DNA from: Camelimonas abortus | Lineage (GTDB): Bacteria; Pseudomonadota; Alphaproteobacteria; Rhizobiales; Beijerinckiaceae | NCBI RefSeq assembly: GCF_042647165.1 | Contig: NZ_JBHRUV010000055.1 | Direction: 5' to 3' (one strand) | DNA length: 16,007 nucleotides | Part shown: piece after piece, positions 6,863 to 15,484 of the stretch | Layout: each line of letters starts with the position of its first letter | Numbering within the stretch: the first letter of the stretch is position 1 | Position numbers and translations under genes: made by a program | The notes under the pieces: model-generated | Seen by the model: only the letters and a program-made list of their open reading frames with translations | Told to the model about the DNA's origin: nothing | The model's database searches: none

Positions 6863-7900
6863 TCATTTGCCCGTCTCCCCTTTCAGGCCCCTGGCGATCG
6901 TGGCGGCGGTGACGCGCAGCAGGTCGAGATAGGTCGGCGCCGGACCGTCCGGGCCGGTGAGCGAATCCACATACAGCACGCCGCCGTAGCGGGCGCCGGT
7001 TTCGCGCGCCACCTGCTTCGCCGGCCGGTCGGAGACGGTGCTCTCCGAGAAAATCACCGGCGCATGGATGGCGCGCATCGCGTCGATCACCTTGCGCACC
7101 TGCTGCGGCGTGCCCTGCTGGTCGGCGTTGATCGGCCACAGATACAGTTCCTTCAGCCCGAAATCCCGGGCCAGATAGGAGAACGCCCCTTCGCTGGTCA
7201 CCAGCCAGCGGGCGCTCTCGGGCACGGACTCAATTTCGGCGCGGACCGGCGCCACGACGGCGCGGATCTGCTCCTTGTAACGCTCGGCGTTGCGGCGGTA
7301 GGTCTCCGCATTGGCCGGGTCGTGCTTCGCCAGCGCGTCGCGGATGTTGTCGACGTAGATGAGCGCCGCCGAGGGCGACAGCCAGGCGTGCGGATTCGGC
7401 TTGCCGCTGTACGGCCCCTCGCCGATGCCGATGGGCGCGACGCCGGCCGAGACCACCGCCTCCGGCACGTCGCCAAGCTTGCGCAGGAACTTCTCGAACC
7501 ACAGCTCAAGCCCAAGGCCGTTGCGCAGGATGAGCCCGGCCCCCAGGGCCCGCTCGATGTCGCCGGGCGTGGGCTGGTAGTTATGGATCTCCGCTCCCGG
7601 CCGGGTGATCGACTCCACCACCGCCGCATCGCCGGCCACGTTGCGGGCCATGTCGGCGATCACGGTGAATGTGGTCACCACCTTGAACTTTTTCTCCGGC
7701 GCGGACTGCGCCGCGGCCGGCGCGCCCGCAAACAGCGCCGCCAGCGCCAGCAGGGCGAGGGCGACGAGCGCCCCGCGCCGCCCCCCGCCCGCCATCNCGC
7801 CCGCAAACAGCGCCGCCAGCGCCAGCAGGGCGAGGGCGACGAGCGCCCCGCGCCGCCCCCCGCCCGCCATCGCCGCGGCGCGGGCGCGCCGCGTCGTCAT
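6863..7900 (-). CDS. sitA: Metal (Mn/Fe) ABC transporter substrate-binding protein, SitA/MntC-like
   Basis: Periplasmic cluster A-I binding protein that hands Mn2+ (or Fe2+) to an ABC importer. Metal ligands in the 345-residue reading are His106 (GAEIHNYQPTP), His171 (NPHAWLSP), Glu237 (TSEGAFSYLARDFG) and Asp312 (LYVDSLT). This His-His-Glu-Asp set, and the lack of a His-rich loop, favour Mn/Fe over Zn. WPINADQQGTP and FSESTVSDRPAKQVARETGA are typical of the SitA branch. The signal peptide is duplicated around an N at 7797, apparently an assembly error; without it the protein is 320 residues. The ATG at 7900 has GGAAGG 7 nt upstream; 7939 is an alternative start. It lies downstream of the OprB-type porin on the same strand, with a shared operator-like repeat before it. 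No permease or ATPase gene is adjacent in this window. The symbol is by family only. Confidence 0.88.
   Translation of the reverse strand: MTTRRARAAAMAGGGRRGALVALALLALAALFAGXMAGGGRRGALVALALLALAALFAGAPAAAQSAPEKKFKVVTTFTVIADMARNVAGDAAVVESITRPGAEIHNYQPTPGDIERALGAGLILRNGLGLELWFEKFLRKLGDVPEAVVSAGVAPIGIGEGPYSGKPNPHAWLSPSAALIYVDNIRDALAKHDPANAETYRRNAERYKEQIRAVVAPVRAEIESVPESARWLVTSEGAFSYLARDFGLKELYLWPINADQQGTPQQVRKVIDAMRAIHAPVIFSESTVSDRPAKQVARETGARYGGVLYVDSLTGPDGPAPTYLDLLRVTAATIARGLKGETGK
7723..7871. repeat. 74-bp exact duplication flanking a single N (assembly artefact)
   Basis: Bases 7723-7796 and 7798-7871 are identical over 74 bp and are separated by one N at 7797. The period of 75 keeps the reading frame, so the signal-peptide hydrophobic core (ALVALALLALAALFAG) appears twice in the translation. 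Exact identity with an N at the joint is what results when two contigs ending in the same sequence are joined without merging the overlap. Confidence 0.9.
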
Positions 7901-8002
7901 GGCGGCGCCTTCCGTCGCCCCGTTCCGCATTTCCCTCATTGCTTCACCGTCCCTTTCACGCGACGTCGCCGCACTCTGGCGCTCGCCGCCCTGATGTGCA
8001 AG

Positions 8003-8017
8003 TGAAAACCAGTTGCA
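8003..8017 (-). promoter_or_regulatory. Operator-like repeat before the metal-binding protein gene
   Basis: Reading the minus strand, TGCAACTGGTTTTCA matches the perfect-arm site TGCAACTGCTTTGCA before the porin gene (9380-9394) at 13 of 15 positions. It lies about 100 bp upstream of the start codon, in the 155-bp gap between porin and binding protein. A second TGCAA copy (7997-8001, plus strand) is adjacent. Repeats of this TGCAA/TTGCA type resemble sites reported for the Fur-family manganese regulator Mur in rhizobia; this comparison is from memory. Confidence 0.5.
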
Positions 8018-8055
8018 AACATGCGGCGCGCGGCCGCCTGCCTGTCCCGCCCCGT

Positions 8056-9357
8056 TCATTGCGCAGGCAGCTCGGTCGAGGTCCGCAGGCCCACCACCAC
8101 CGCATCGGGCGTACGCCGCCATGGCCGCAGCGCGTCGGGCCCGCCCCCGCCGGGGCGGCGCACGTACTGCACGAAAGGCTGGAGCGACAGCCCGCCGGTC
8201 ACGGCGGCGCGCCACGACGCCTCAAGCGTCAGTTCCGGAACCGGAAGCCGCTCCCTCTCCAGGTCCGCGCAGGCGGAGCGGACGGGGCGGGCGTAAACGG
8301 CGCCGACGGCGAGCACGTCGTCCGGCCGCGCCGCGAGCAGGCCGGTGACGGTGACGCCGGCGTCAATGGCGAGATCCACCGGCGCGCGCCGGGCGAGCGG
8401 CGTCCATGACAGGCGCCCGAACGCCGTGACCTCGCCGCCGCCGGCGCCGCGCCACAGCGTCTGCTCCACCGCCACGTGGAAGCCGTGCAGGCCATGGCCG
8501 CGCTGCGCGGGCGGGGCGGCGTCCGGCGCGGGGAACCGCTGCGTGGCCCGCCAGGCGCCGAACTTCAGCGCGCCGGGAAGGTCGCCAGGCCCCGCGCCCT
8601 CGCCCGCCAGCTCGGCGATCATGAAGGCGCCATGGCGCCACGCCCGGCCAGGACCGCGACGGTTCCAGCGCCCGCTCCGCCACGGCGCGCCGGCGTAAAC
8701 GCCGGCCCGGAAGGTCCAGGCCGGCGCGAGCCGCGCCTGCGCCTCGACGCCGGGAGCGGCCGCCGGCCATGCCGGCCCCCCGCCGGGCAGCGCCGCGGCG
8801 GCGGGCAGAGGCCAGCCAAAGCCGGCGTTGACGAACGCACCGGCGGCCGTGAGCGCGGCGAAGGCGGAATCGGCGAGCAGATGGCCGGCGCGCAGCGTGA
8901 GCGCGCCCCCGGCAAGGCTCTGGCGCAGCCAGATCCCGGCCGGCCGCAACGTCGGCGCGGTCTCGGCGCCGGAGGGCGGCGCAAAGGCGCCGGTCACGAC
9001 CGCGAGCCCCCGGCCGCCTGCCAGCTGGATACCGGCGTGCAGGCTGGCGCCGCGCCAGCCGGCGAGCGCCTCGAGGTCGGCGTCCACATGGGGCCGGGCC
9101 GCGAGCGCGGCCCCGCCGGCGCGGCGCCGGCCGCCGCGCGCGTTCGCCATCAGGTCGGCGGAGGCCTCCATCCCCCATGAAAGGCCCGCCAGGGCGTCCC
9201 CGGCCGGCGCCTCCGCTTCAGGCGGCCGTCGCCGGCGCGCCCCCTCCTGTTCCGCGGCGCCAGCCGCTGCGTCCGCGCCCGCCAGCGCCAGCAGGGCGAG
9301 GCCGCCGGCGCGGGCCAGCGCCGCGCCCCTGTTCCGGATCGTGACTGTCCGGCTCAT
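8056..9357 (-). CDS. OprB-family porin, possible metal-uptake channel
   Basis: A 433-residue outer-membrane porin of the OprB (carbohydrate-selective porin) family. The signal peptide is RNRGAALARAGGLALLALAG with cleavage probably in the Ala-rich stretch that follows. OprB hallmarks in order: DADLEALAGWRGASLHAGIQ, LRQSLAGGALTLRAGHLLAD with a following FVNAGFGWPLP, WPAAAPGVEAQARLAPAWTFRAGVYAG, LKFGAWRATQ, GFHVAVEQTLWR and FGRLSWTPLA. The length fits the family. The ATG at 9357 has GGAGGAG directly upstream; longer frames have no site. Family members are named for sugars, but the partner here is a Mn/Fe-binding protein with the same operator type. An outer-membrane Mn2+ channel under Mur control, MnoP of Bradyrhizobium, is a precedent for a metal role. 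The C-terminus ends ELPAQ rather than in Phe, which is unusual for a barrel. Confidence 0.85.
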   Translation of the reverse strand: MSRTVTIRNRGAALARAGGLALLALAGADAAAGAAEQEGARRRRPPEAEAPAGDALAGLSWGMEASADLMANARGGRRRAGGAALAARPHVDADLEALAGWRGASLHAGIQLAGGRGLAVVTGAFAPPSGAETAPTLRPAGIWLRQSLAGGALTLRAGHLLADSAFAALTAAGAFVNAGFGWPLPAAAALPGGGPAWPAAAPGVEAQARLAPAWTFRAGVYAGAPWRSGRWNRRGPGRAWRHGAFMIAELAGEGAGPGDLPGALKFGAWRATQRFPAPDAAPPAQRGHGLHGFHVAVEQTLWRGAGGGEVTAFGRLSWTPLARRAPVDLAIDAGVTVTGLLAARPDDVLAVGAVYARPVRSACADLERERLPVPELTLEASWRAAVTGGLSLQPFVQYVRRPGGGGPDALRPWRRTPDAVVVGLRTSTELPAQ

Positions 9358-9379
9358 CTCTCCTCCACCGATTCGCTTA

Positions 9380-9439
9380 TGCAAAGCAGTTGCAATAAAT
9401 GCCGGCCGCAGCCATCTTTGCAATTGCAAACTGTTTGCA
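9380..9439 (-). promoter_or_regulatory. Porin promoter overlapped by three TGCAA/TTGCA inverted repeats
   Basis: Three repeats are seen on the plus strand: TGCAA-AGCAG-TTGCA (9380-9394), the perfect 14-bp palindrome TTTGCAATTGCAAA (9417-9430) and TGCAAA-CTG-TTTGCA (9425-9439). On the minus strand a promoter can be read as TTGCAA (9423-9418), 18-nt spacer, TTTATT (9399-9394). The palindromes thus cover the -35 and the region just after the -10, a classic repressor layout. A related site precedes the metal-binding protein gene. A Fur-family metal repressor such as Mur is the best guess. LacI-family sites also use TGCAAA/TTTGCA arms but usually with a CG centre. Confidence 0.65.
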
Positions 9440-9600
9440 TGTTTTGAGGGGCGACGGATCGCGGCGGATCGGGCGGGCGGCGCAGACCACGGCGGCGGCG
9501 TCCCTGACCGGGGAATGGCGTGCGGTGTCATGAGGGTCGGGCCGTGGCCCCGCCTCCGGCGGTTCCAATGCGAAACGTCGGGCGCCCGCCGGCGCGCGGC

Positions 9601-9636
9601 GTCACCGTCAGCGTCAGCGTCAGCGGCAGCGGCAGC
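9601..9636. repeat. Hexanucleotide tandem repeat, six imperfect units
   Basis: GTCACC, GTCAGC (three times), GGCAGC (twice) in a row: six 6-bp units differing by single bases. It is noncoding as annotated here and could be slippage-prone. Confidence 0.7.
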
Positions 9637-10009
9637 CGTGGGGGCGAATGGGGAATGCGGGCCGCCTGCCCGGCCGCCGCCGTTGCTCCGTCCGCCCGCA
9701 AAACGCGCCTGCGGCCGCCGGCGCCCTCCCCCATGGCGACCCCGCCTCCGGGGACCGTCAGGGCGGCGCAGCCGCCGCGCGTCGGGCGCGGCGGAAACGC
9801 TGGCGAACCGCGAGCGGGAGCCGCAGCATTGCGCCGTAACCGGCGCGCGCTCCCTGCGCGGACCGTGCCAATACGCGCCAGAAACAGGAGCCAGAATGCA
9901 ATATATCAGACCGTGAAGATAATATTGCCGGATTTTCCAAAGACAACGCCAAATCAGCGCATGTATACTATTTTCATATACTTATAAATCTTTCATGGGA
10001 ACGAGACAA

Positions 10010-10050
10010 TGACCCCATGCGCCCACGGGCGTCGTGGGCGCATGGGGTCA
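10010..10050. repeat. 41-bp perfect hairpin with 17-bp arms
   Basis: TGACCCCATGCGCCCAC (10010-10026) and GTGGGCGCATGGGGTCA (10034-10050) are exact reverse complements around GGGCGTC. No T tract follows on either strand. It sits directly after the AT-rich island. Candidates are a small-RNA stem, a REP-like element or a protein-binding site. Confidence 0.75.
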
Positions 10051-10413
10051 CGGAGGCTGGAGTTCAGGGATGGCGTAACTGCCGGATACGGCCAGACCCG
10101 CCGGGGTCGGAGCGGCGCAAGCCGCAGGCAGGAGCGCGGCCGCCAGGCCCCCCTGCCGGGCCAGCCTCACCCCAACCGACGCCGCAAAGGACGCCGGCGC
10201 GGCGCGCGGCGAAACCCGCCGCCGGGAAGCCGGCGACCAGGCGGCGCCCGCCCGCAGGACGGCGGGGGCGGGCCTGCGCCGGACAGGCGCGCCAAGGCAG
10301 CGACAGGCGGATCACGCCGCCTGTCTCACCTCCTCCGCCGGGACCTGTCGCGCGCCCTCGCCGGCGACGCCCGGCTTCGCCCTGGGGGAGCCTGGCGCGC
10401 GGAAGTCACCGGC

Positions 10414-10617
10414 TCAGTTCGGGCGCGCCGCGTTCTGGCGGGACGCCTCCGCGTCCTCCCCGTCCTGGCGGCGCAGCGGCAGGTGCTCGAGCGGCGGCTG
10501 CGCGCCGCTGGCGAGATAGGCCTGGGCCCGCACCCGGCGCAGCTCCTCGCCCGCGACCACCTGAACCCAGCCGTCGCCAGTCTTGTAAAGGCCACGTTCC
10601 ATCACGTTCGAAGTCAT
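10414..10617 (-). CDS. Small hypothetical protein
   Basis: A 67-residue protein, MTSNVMERGLYKTGDGWVQV followed by a charged region (GEELRRVRAQAYLASGAQPP) and a hydrophilic tail ending NAARPN. The start at 10617 is well supported by AGGAGG 8 nt upstream, one of the best ribosome binding sites in the window; the upstream ATG at 10683 has none. There is no signal peptide, membrane segment or recognised domain. The GDGWVQV segment suggests a small beta element. It is divergent from the oxygenase gene at 10780, with 162 bp between. Confidence 0.65.
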   Translation of the reverse strand: MTSNVMERGLYKTGDGWVQVVAGEELRRVRAQAYLASGAQPPLEHLPLRRQDGEDAEASRQNAARPN

Positions 10618-10745
10618 TGGCTTTCCTCCTGAAATCGGGGTCGCCCTGGACGTGAGGATGGGCGCCGGGGCCGGCGATTGCAACCCTCAGGCGCGGTTTT
10701 TCCGCCGCGGGGCGGCCGCGCCGCCCCCTGCGGTGACACGGCGCT

Positions 10746-10774
10746 TTGACCTCGCCGCGCCGGCGCGCAATACA
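10746..10774 (+). promoter_or_regulatory. Candidate promoter of the oxygenase gene, possibly leaderless
   Basis: TTGACC (10746-10751), 17-nt spacer, AATACA (10769-10774). The -35 is strong and the -10 is poor (3 of 6). The start codon at 10780 would coincide with the expected transcription start, so the mRNA could be leaderless. The only ribosome-site-like bases are AGGGG immediately before the ATG. Confidence 0.35.
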
Positions 10775-10779
10775 GGGGC

Positions 10780-11406
10780 ATGAGCAGCGACGATCATTCC
10801 ATTTCCCTGCATTTCGCCACCCCCATCTACCGCGCCCGCATCGCCGCCGGCGCGGACGATCCGCTGGTGCGCGAGCTGGACGGCGCCTGCCGCAGCCTCG
10901 CCGAAGACGACGAGGCCGGCCTCGCCTGGTGCGAGGCCAACGGCTATCCGGGCTACACCTCCTACGCCTCGCTGGACGACCTGCCGTGGCGTTTCCCCGT
11001 CTTCGGCCAGCTGCAGAAAGAGCTGGACCGGCACGTGGAGCGCTTCGCCGCCGCCCTGGACTTCGACCTGAAAGGCGGCCGGCTTGAATGCGATTCGCTG
11101 TGGGTGAACGTGCTGCCGCCGGGCGGCATGCACTCCTCGCACCTGCACCCGCATTCGGTGATCAGCGGCACCTTCTACGTGGCGCTGCCGCCGGGCTCTG
11201 CGGCCATCCGCTTCGAAGACCCGCGCCTCGCCTTCATGATGGCGGCGCCGCTGCGCCGCGGCGAGACCGGCCGGCCGTTCGTCCGCCTCACGCCCGAGCC
11301 CGGCGAAGTCCTGCTGTGGGAGAGCTGGCTGCGCCACGAGGTGCCGATGAATGAATCGGAGGAGGAGGCGCGCATCTCCGTCAGCTTCAACTACGCCTGG
11401 AAGTGA
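10780..11406 (+). CDS. Putative 2OG-Fe(II) oxygenase, TIGR02466 family
   Basis: A 208-residue protein matching the conserved hypothetical TIGR02466 type: ATPIYRARI near the N-terminus, then SLWVNVLPPGGMHSSHLHPH, SGTFYVALPPGS, PEPGEVLLWESWLRHEVPMN and the C-terminal RISVSFNYAW. Such proteins are thought to have the double-stranded beta-helix fold of Fe(II)/2-oxoglutarate dioxygenases. Candidate iron ligands are within His118-His125 (HSSHLHPH) and His186. Arg198 is placed to bind 2-oxoglutarate. No substrate is established that I know of. It is cytoplasmic with no signal peptide. The start gives a protein that begins just before the conserved HFATPIY. It stands alone on the plus strand between two minus-strand genes and converges with the epimerase gene, 71 bp apart. 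Confidence 0.88.
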   Translation: MSSDDHSISLHFATPIYRARIAAGADDPLVRELDGACRSLAEDDEAGLAWCEANGYPGYTSYASLDDLPWRFPVFGQLQKELDRHVERFAAALDFDLKGGRLECDSLWVNVLPPGGMHSSHLHPHSVISGTFYVALPPGSAAIRFEDPRLAFMMAAPLRRGETGRPFVRLTPEPGEVLLWESWLRHEVPMNESEEEARISVSFNYAWK

Positions 11407-11477
11407 GGGCGGGGCGGCGGCTTCGCCCGTCGCGCGCCCGCCGCCCGAGGCGCGGCTCCGCCGCGGAGCCCTGGCCT

Positions 11478-12395
11478 TCACCCCTCCACCAGCGCGATGC
11501 GCATGGCGAAGGCGCGCGAAGCGCCTGGCGGCAGCTCGACCATGCCCGGCTTCTCGTAGAGATCGCCCGGCCGGGCCGGATCGCCCGGCAGCGGCGCGGC
11601 GTCGGCGTAGCCGTGCCATGGCTCGATGCACACGAACGGCGCCTGCGCCCGCGGCTTGCTCCACACGCCGAGGTCCGGCATCTCCGGAAACGTCACGGCG
11701 ATGTGCGGCCGGCCCGGCGCGCCATAGAGCACCCGGCGGCTGCGCGCCGCGCAGAACACCAGCGCGCCCTCGTCGAACAGGCTGTCGGAAAGCGGCAGGC
11801 GCCCGTCCGGCCCCACCGGGCTGCGGCGCAGCGGCGGCAGCAGCAGGCCGCTGGCGTCCGGCCGGCGCAGCGGACCGGGCTCCGGAAACTCGAAGACGAG
11901 CGCGTGCTCCTCGCGCGCGCCGCCATAGGGCAGCGGCCAGCGGAAGGCCGGGTGGAAACCGAACGCCGCCGGCATCGGCCGCCGGCCGCGATTGGTCACG
12001 AGCGCCTCCACCTCCAGCGCGTCGCCGGCGACGCGGTAGACGACGTCCAGCTGGAAGGGAAAGGGATACATCTCGCGCGAGAGGGCGTTCTCGCGCAGGC
12101 GCAGCCCGACGCTGTCCGCCTCGCGGAAAGTGACGGAGAAGCGGCAGCGCCGGGCGAAACCGTGCTGCGGCATGCGCCATTCCTGCCGGCCCAGCCGGTA
12201 GGCGCCGCCCGCCAGCGCGCCGACGACAGGAAACAGCAGCGGCGCCCGGCCGGTCCAGTAACGCGGGTCGCCGTCATAAAGCAGGTCGCGGCCGTCACGG
12301 TCGCGCAGGATGGCGAGCTCGGCCCCGAACGGCTCGATCTCCGCCACCATGCCGCCGGCGCTGATGCGCACCCGGTCGTCGTTGGCTGCCTGCAT
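11478..12395 (-). CDS. Aldose 1-epimerase family protein, LacX type
   Basis: A 305-residue cytoplasmic protein of the galactose mutarotase superfamily, closest in pattern to the LacX branch. These enzymes interconvert alpha and beta anomers of sugars; the LacX substrate is not settled. Visible signatures: YWTGRAPLLFPVVG (46-59), MPQHGFARRCRF (75-86, His78), FGFHPAFRWP (145-154, His148), SDSLFDEGALVF (203-214) and CIEPWHGYAD (256-265, probable catalytic Glu258). His78, His148 and Glu258 are the expected catalytic set. The ATG at 12395 is preceded by GGGAAGAGG; the open frame runs to 12500, but the extra part is Arg-rich and unlike the family. It lies downstream of rpoD on the same strand, but a very strong terminator separates them, so it should have its own promoter. 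Confidence 0.9.
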   Translation of the reverse strand: MQAANDDRVRISAGGMVAEIEPFGAELAILRDRDGRDLLYDGDPRYWTGRAPLLFPVVGALAGGAYRLGRQEWRMPQHGFARRCRFSVTFREADSVGLRLRENALSREMYPFPFQLDVVYRVAGDALEVEALVTNRGRRPMPAAFGFHPAFRWPLPYGGAREEHALVFEFPEPGPLRRPDASGLLLPPLRRSPVGPDGRLPLSDSLFDEGALVFCAARSRRVLYGAPGRPHIAVTFPEMPDLGVWSKPRAQAPFVCIEPWHGYADAAPLPGDPARPGDLYEKPGMVELPPGASRAFAMRIALVEG

Positions 12396-12542
12396 CCTCT
12401 TCCCGCCTGTCGCTCTCCGTCGCGGAGCGCCCGGCCGCCGCCGCGCCTCCCTGTCGCGGAGGATTTCACCACCATGACGCAAGCACAAGCGTCGCGCCAA
12501 ATGTGGCCGCAGGCCGCCACAGGAAAAAGCGCCAGTTGGGAG

Positions 12543-12588
12543 AAAAAGCGCGCCGGGGCCGGCGCGGCTGGCGCCGGCCCCGGCGCGC
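12543..12588 (-). terminator. Strong intrinsic terminator of rpoD
   Basis: On the minus strand an 18-bp perfect GC stem (arms 12588-12571 and 12565-12548, loop of 5) is followed by TTTTT. It lies 25 nt after the rpoD stop codon. A smaller imperfect hairpin (TGTGGC...GCCACA near 12502-12521) followed by TTT lies further on. Confidence 0.93.
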
Positions 12589-12612
12589 GGGGCGGACAGT
12601 GCGGACGCAGGC

Positions 12613-14565
<1,953 letters not shown>

Positions 14566-15253
14566 TCGCTCAAGCTCCACTGTGATCCGTCCGGCGCGCG
14601 GCGCCAGACGCAGCTCCGGCGCTCCCGGGAGGCGGGAACGCCGGACATTTCCCTGACGGGACGGCGGCGACGCCGTCCCCCGGCCGGGCCCGACGGGCCG
14701 GCCGCCGTCATTCGCTCCACGGGAGGCCCGCCGCGGCGGCGCCTCCGTCCGGTTCCGGAACGGCCCGACGCACGTTCCGGCGGCTCGTCTTCCACAGGCG
14801 CGGCGTCGCCCTGCCCGCAGGGCGCCCGCCGCCATCCTCCCGCGCCGCCGGGCCGTACGCGCCATGCCGCACGGCAGGACAACAGCGGACGGCGCCGGCC
14901 GCCGCCCCCCCTTTCCGCCATTCTTGCGATCACGCCCCGTTCGGGACACAATCGCGAGCGATTCATGCTTCGCCCGCAGCGCCGCCCGAAGGTCCGGCCG
15001 CGCGCCGCTTCGCCGGAGCCGGCAGCCGGTCTCCTGGAGCCGGCCGCAGGTCCTGCCCCGGACAGCCCCGCCCCCCGGACAGCGAAAAAATCCGCGCCGG
15101 CCCGACCGTCGCGAACCAGCCCGCTTTCCCCGCTCCCCGCCAGTCCTTCCGCCCGCGCGACGCGCGACGCCACCCGCGTTCCGCAACGGACGACGGACGT
15201 TCATGCGCCGGCCGGCGGCAAATGTCGAATCAGGCGCTGGCTGCTATCCGGCA

Positions 15254-15284
15254 ATTTTACCAGATGGCGACGTATGACGCACAA
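15254..15284 (-). promoter_or_regulatory. Candidate rpoD promoter
   Basis: On the minus strand TTGTGC (15284-15279) is followed after 19 nt by TAAAAT (15259-15254), preceded by TGG. The -10 has 5 of 6 matches to TATAAT; the -35 is moderate and the spacer is long. The CtrA half-sites lie 60-95 bp upstream, where an activator or repressor could act. Confidence 0.35.
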
Positions 15285-15343
15285 TCGCCAGCGGCGGACC
15301 ACGCCCGCGCGCGGCGCCCGCAGCATGGCGCGAACGCCTTCCC

Positions 15344-15378
15344 GGATGGTTAATCCGGCCCGGGATGGTTAATCCGGC
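15344..15378 (-). promoter_or_regulatory. Tandem CtrA half-sites (TTAACCAT x2)
   Basis: A 16-bp direct repeat GGATGGTTAATCCGGC occurs at 15344-15359 and 15363-15378 (plus strand, period 19). On the minus strand each contains TTAACCAT (15353-15346 and 15372-15365), the 8-bp half-site known for the cell-cycle regulator CtrA in Alphaproteobacteria. A 19-bp period places the two sites on nearly the same face of the helix. They lie about 100-130 bp past the dnaG stop and upstream of rpoD. Confidence 0.6.
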
Positions 15379-15484
15379 GCGCCCGCGCGTCGCGCGGCTC
15401 CTGCTGCCTGGGCCGCCTTGCGCCCGGGGGGGGCGGCGCCCGCATGGGGCGCGCGGTCCGCCGTCGCCAGGGCGCCGTCATGGC

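Larger units (their letters stand above)
9440..10413. other. Gene-poor kilobase with AT-rich island
   Basis: No convincing gene is seen on either strand. The open frames are Arg/Pro/Ala-rich and lack ribosome binding sites. The stretch holds a hexamer repeat (9601-9636), an AT-rich island (about 9893-10005, containing GTATA-N9-TATAC at 9963-9981) and a 41-bp perfect hairpin (10010-10050). Inverted GCCCGCCC/GGGCGGGC arms lie in the GC-rich tail near 10245-10275. The AT-rich island beside a strong hairpin could be a promoter with a small RNA, a recombination site or a relic of transferred DNA; none is shown. Confidence 0.5.
14566..15484 (-). promoter_or_regulatory. Long dnaG-rpoD intergenic region
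   Basis: There are 919 bp without a convincing gene. Long open frames cross it on both strands but are antisense or Arg/Pro-rich and have no ribosome binding site. It should contain the rpoD promoter. Two CtrA half-sites lie at 15344-15378. A candidate minus-strand promoter (15254-15284) is in a small AT-richer patch. If that is the main start, the rpoD leader would be close to 690 nt. GANTC sites, the usual CcrM methylation target in this class, occur near 14964 and 15225. Confidence 0.5.

Noticed and set aside
10009..10655. Plus-strand open frames of about 210 codons after the 41-bp hairpin
   Set aside because: They start in or next to the hairpin, are Arg/Pro-rich, overlap the well-supported small minus-strand gene and have no ribosome binding site.
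14566..15204. 213-residue N-terminal extension of RpoD
   Set aside because: It has low-complexity Arg/Gly-rich sequence. The family start MATK with a ribosome binding site lies at 14565.
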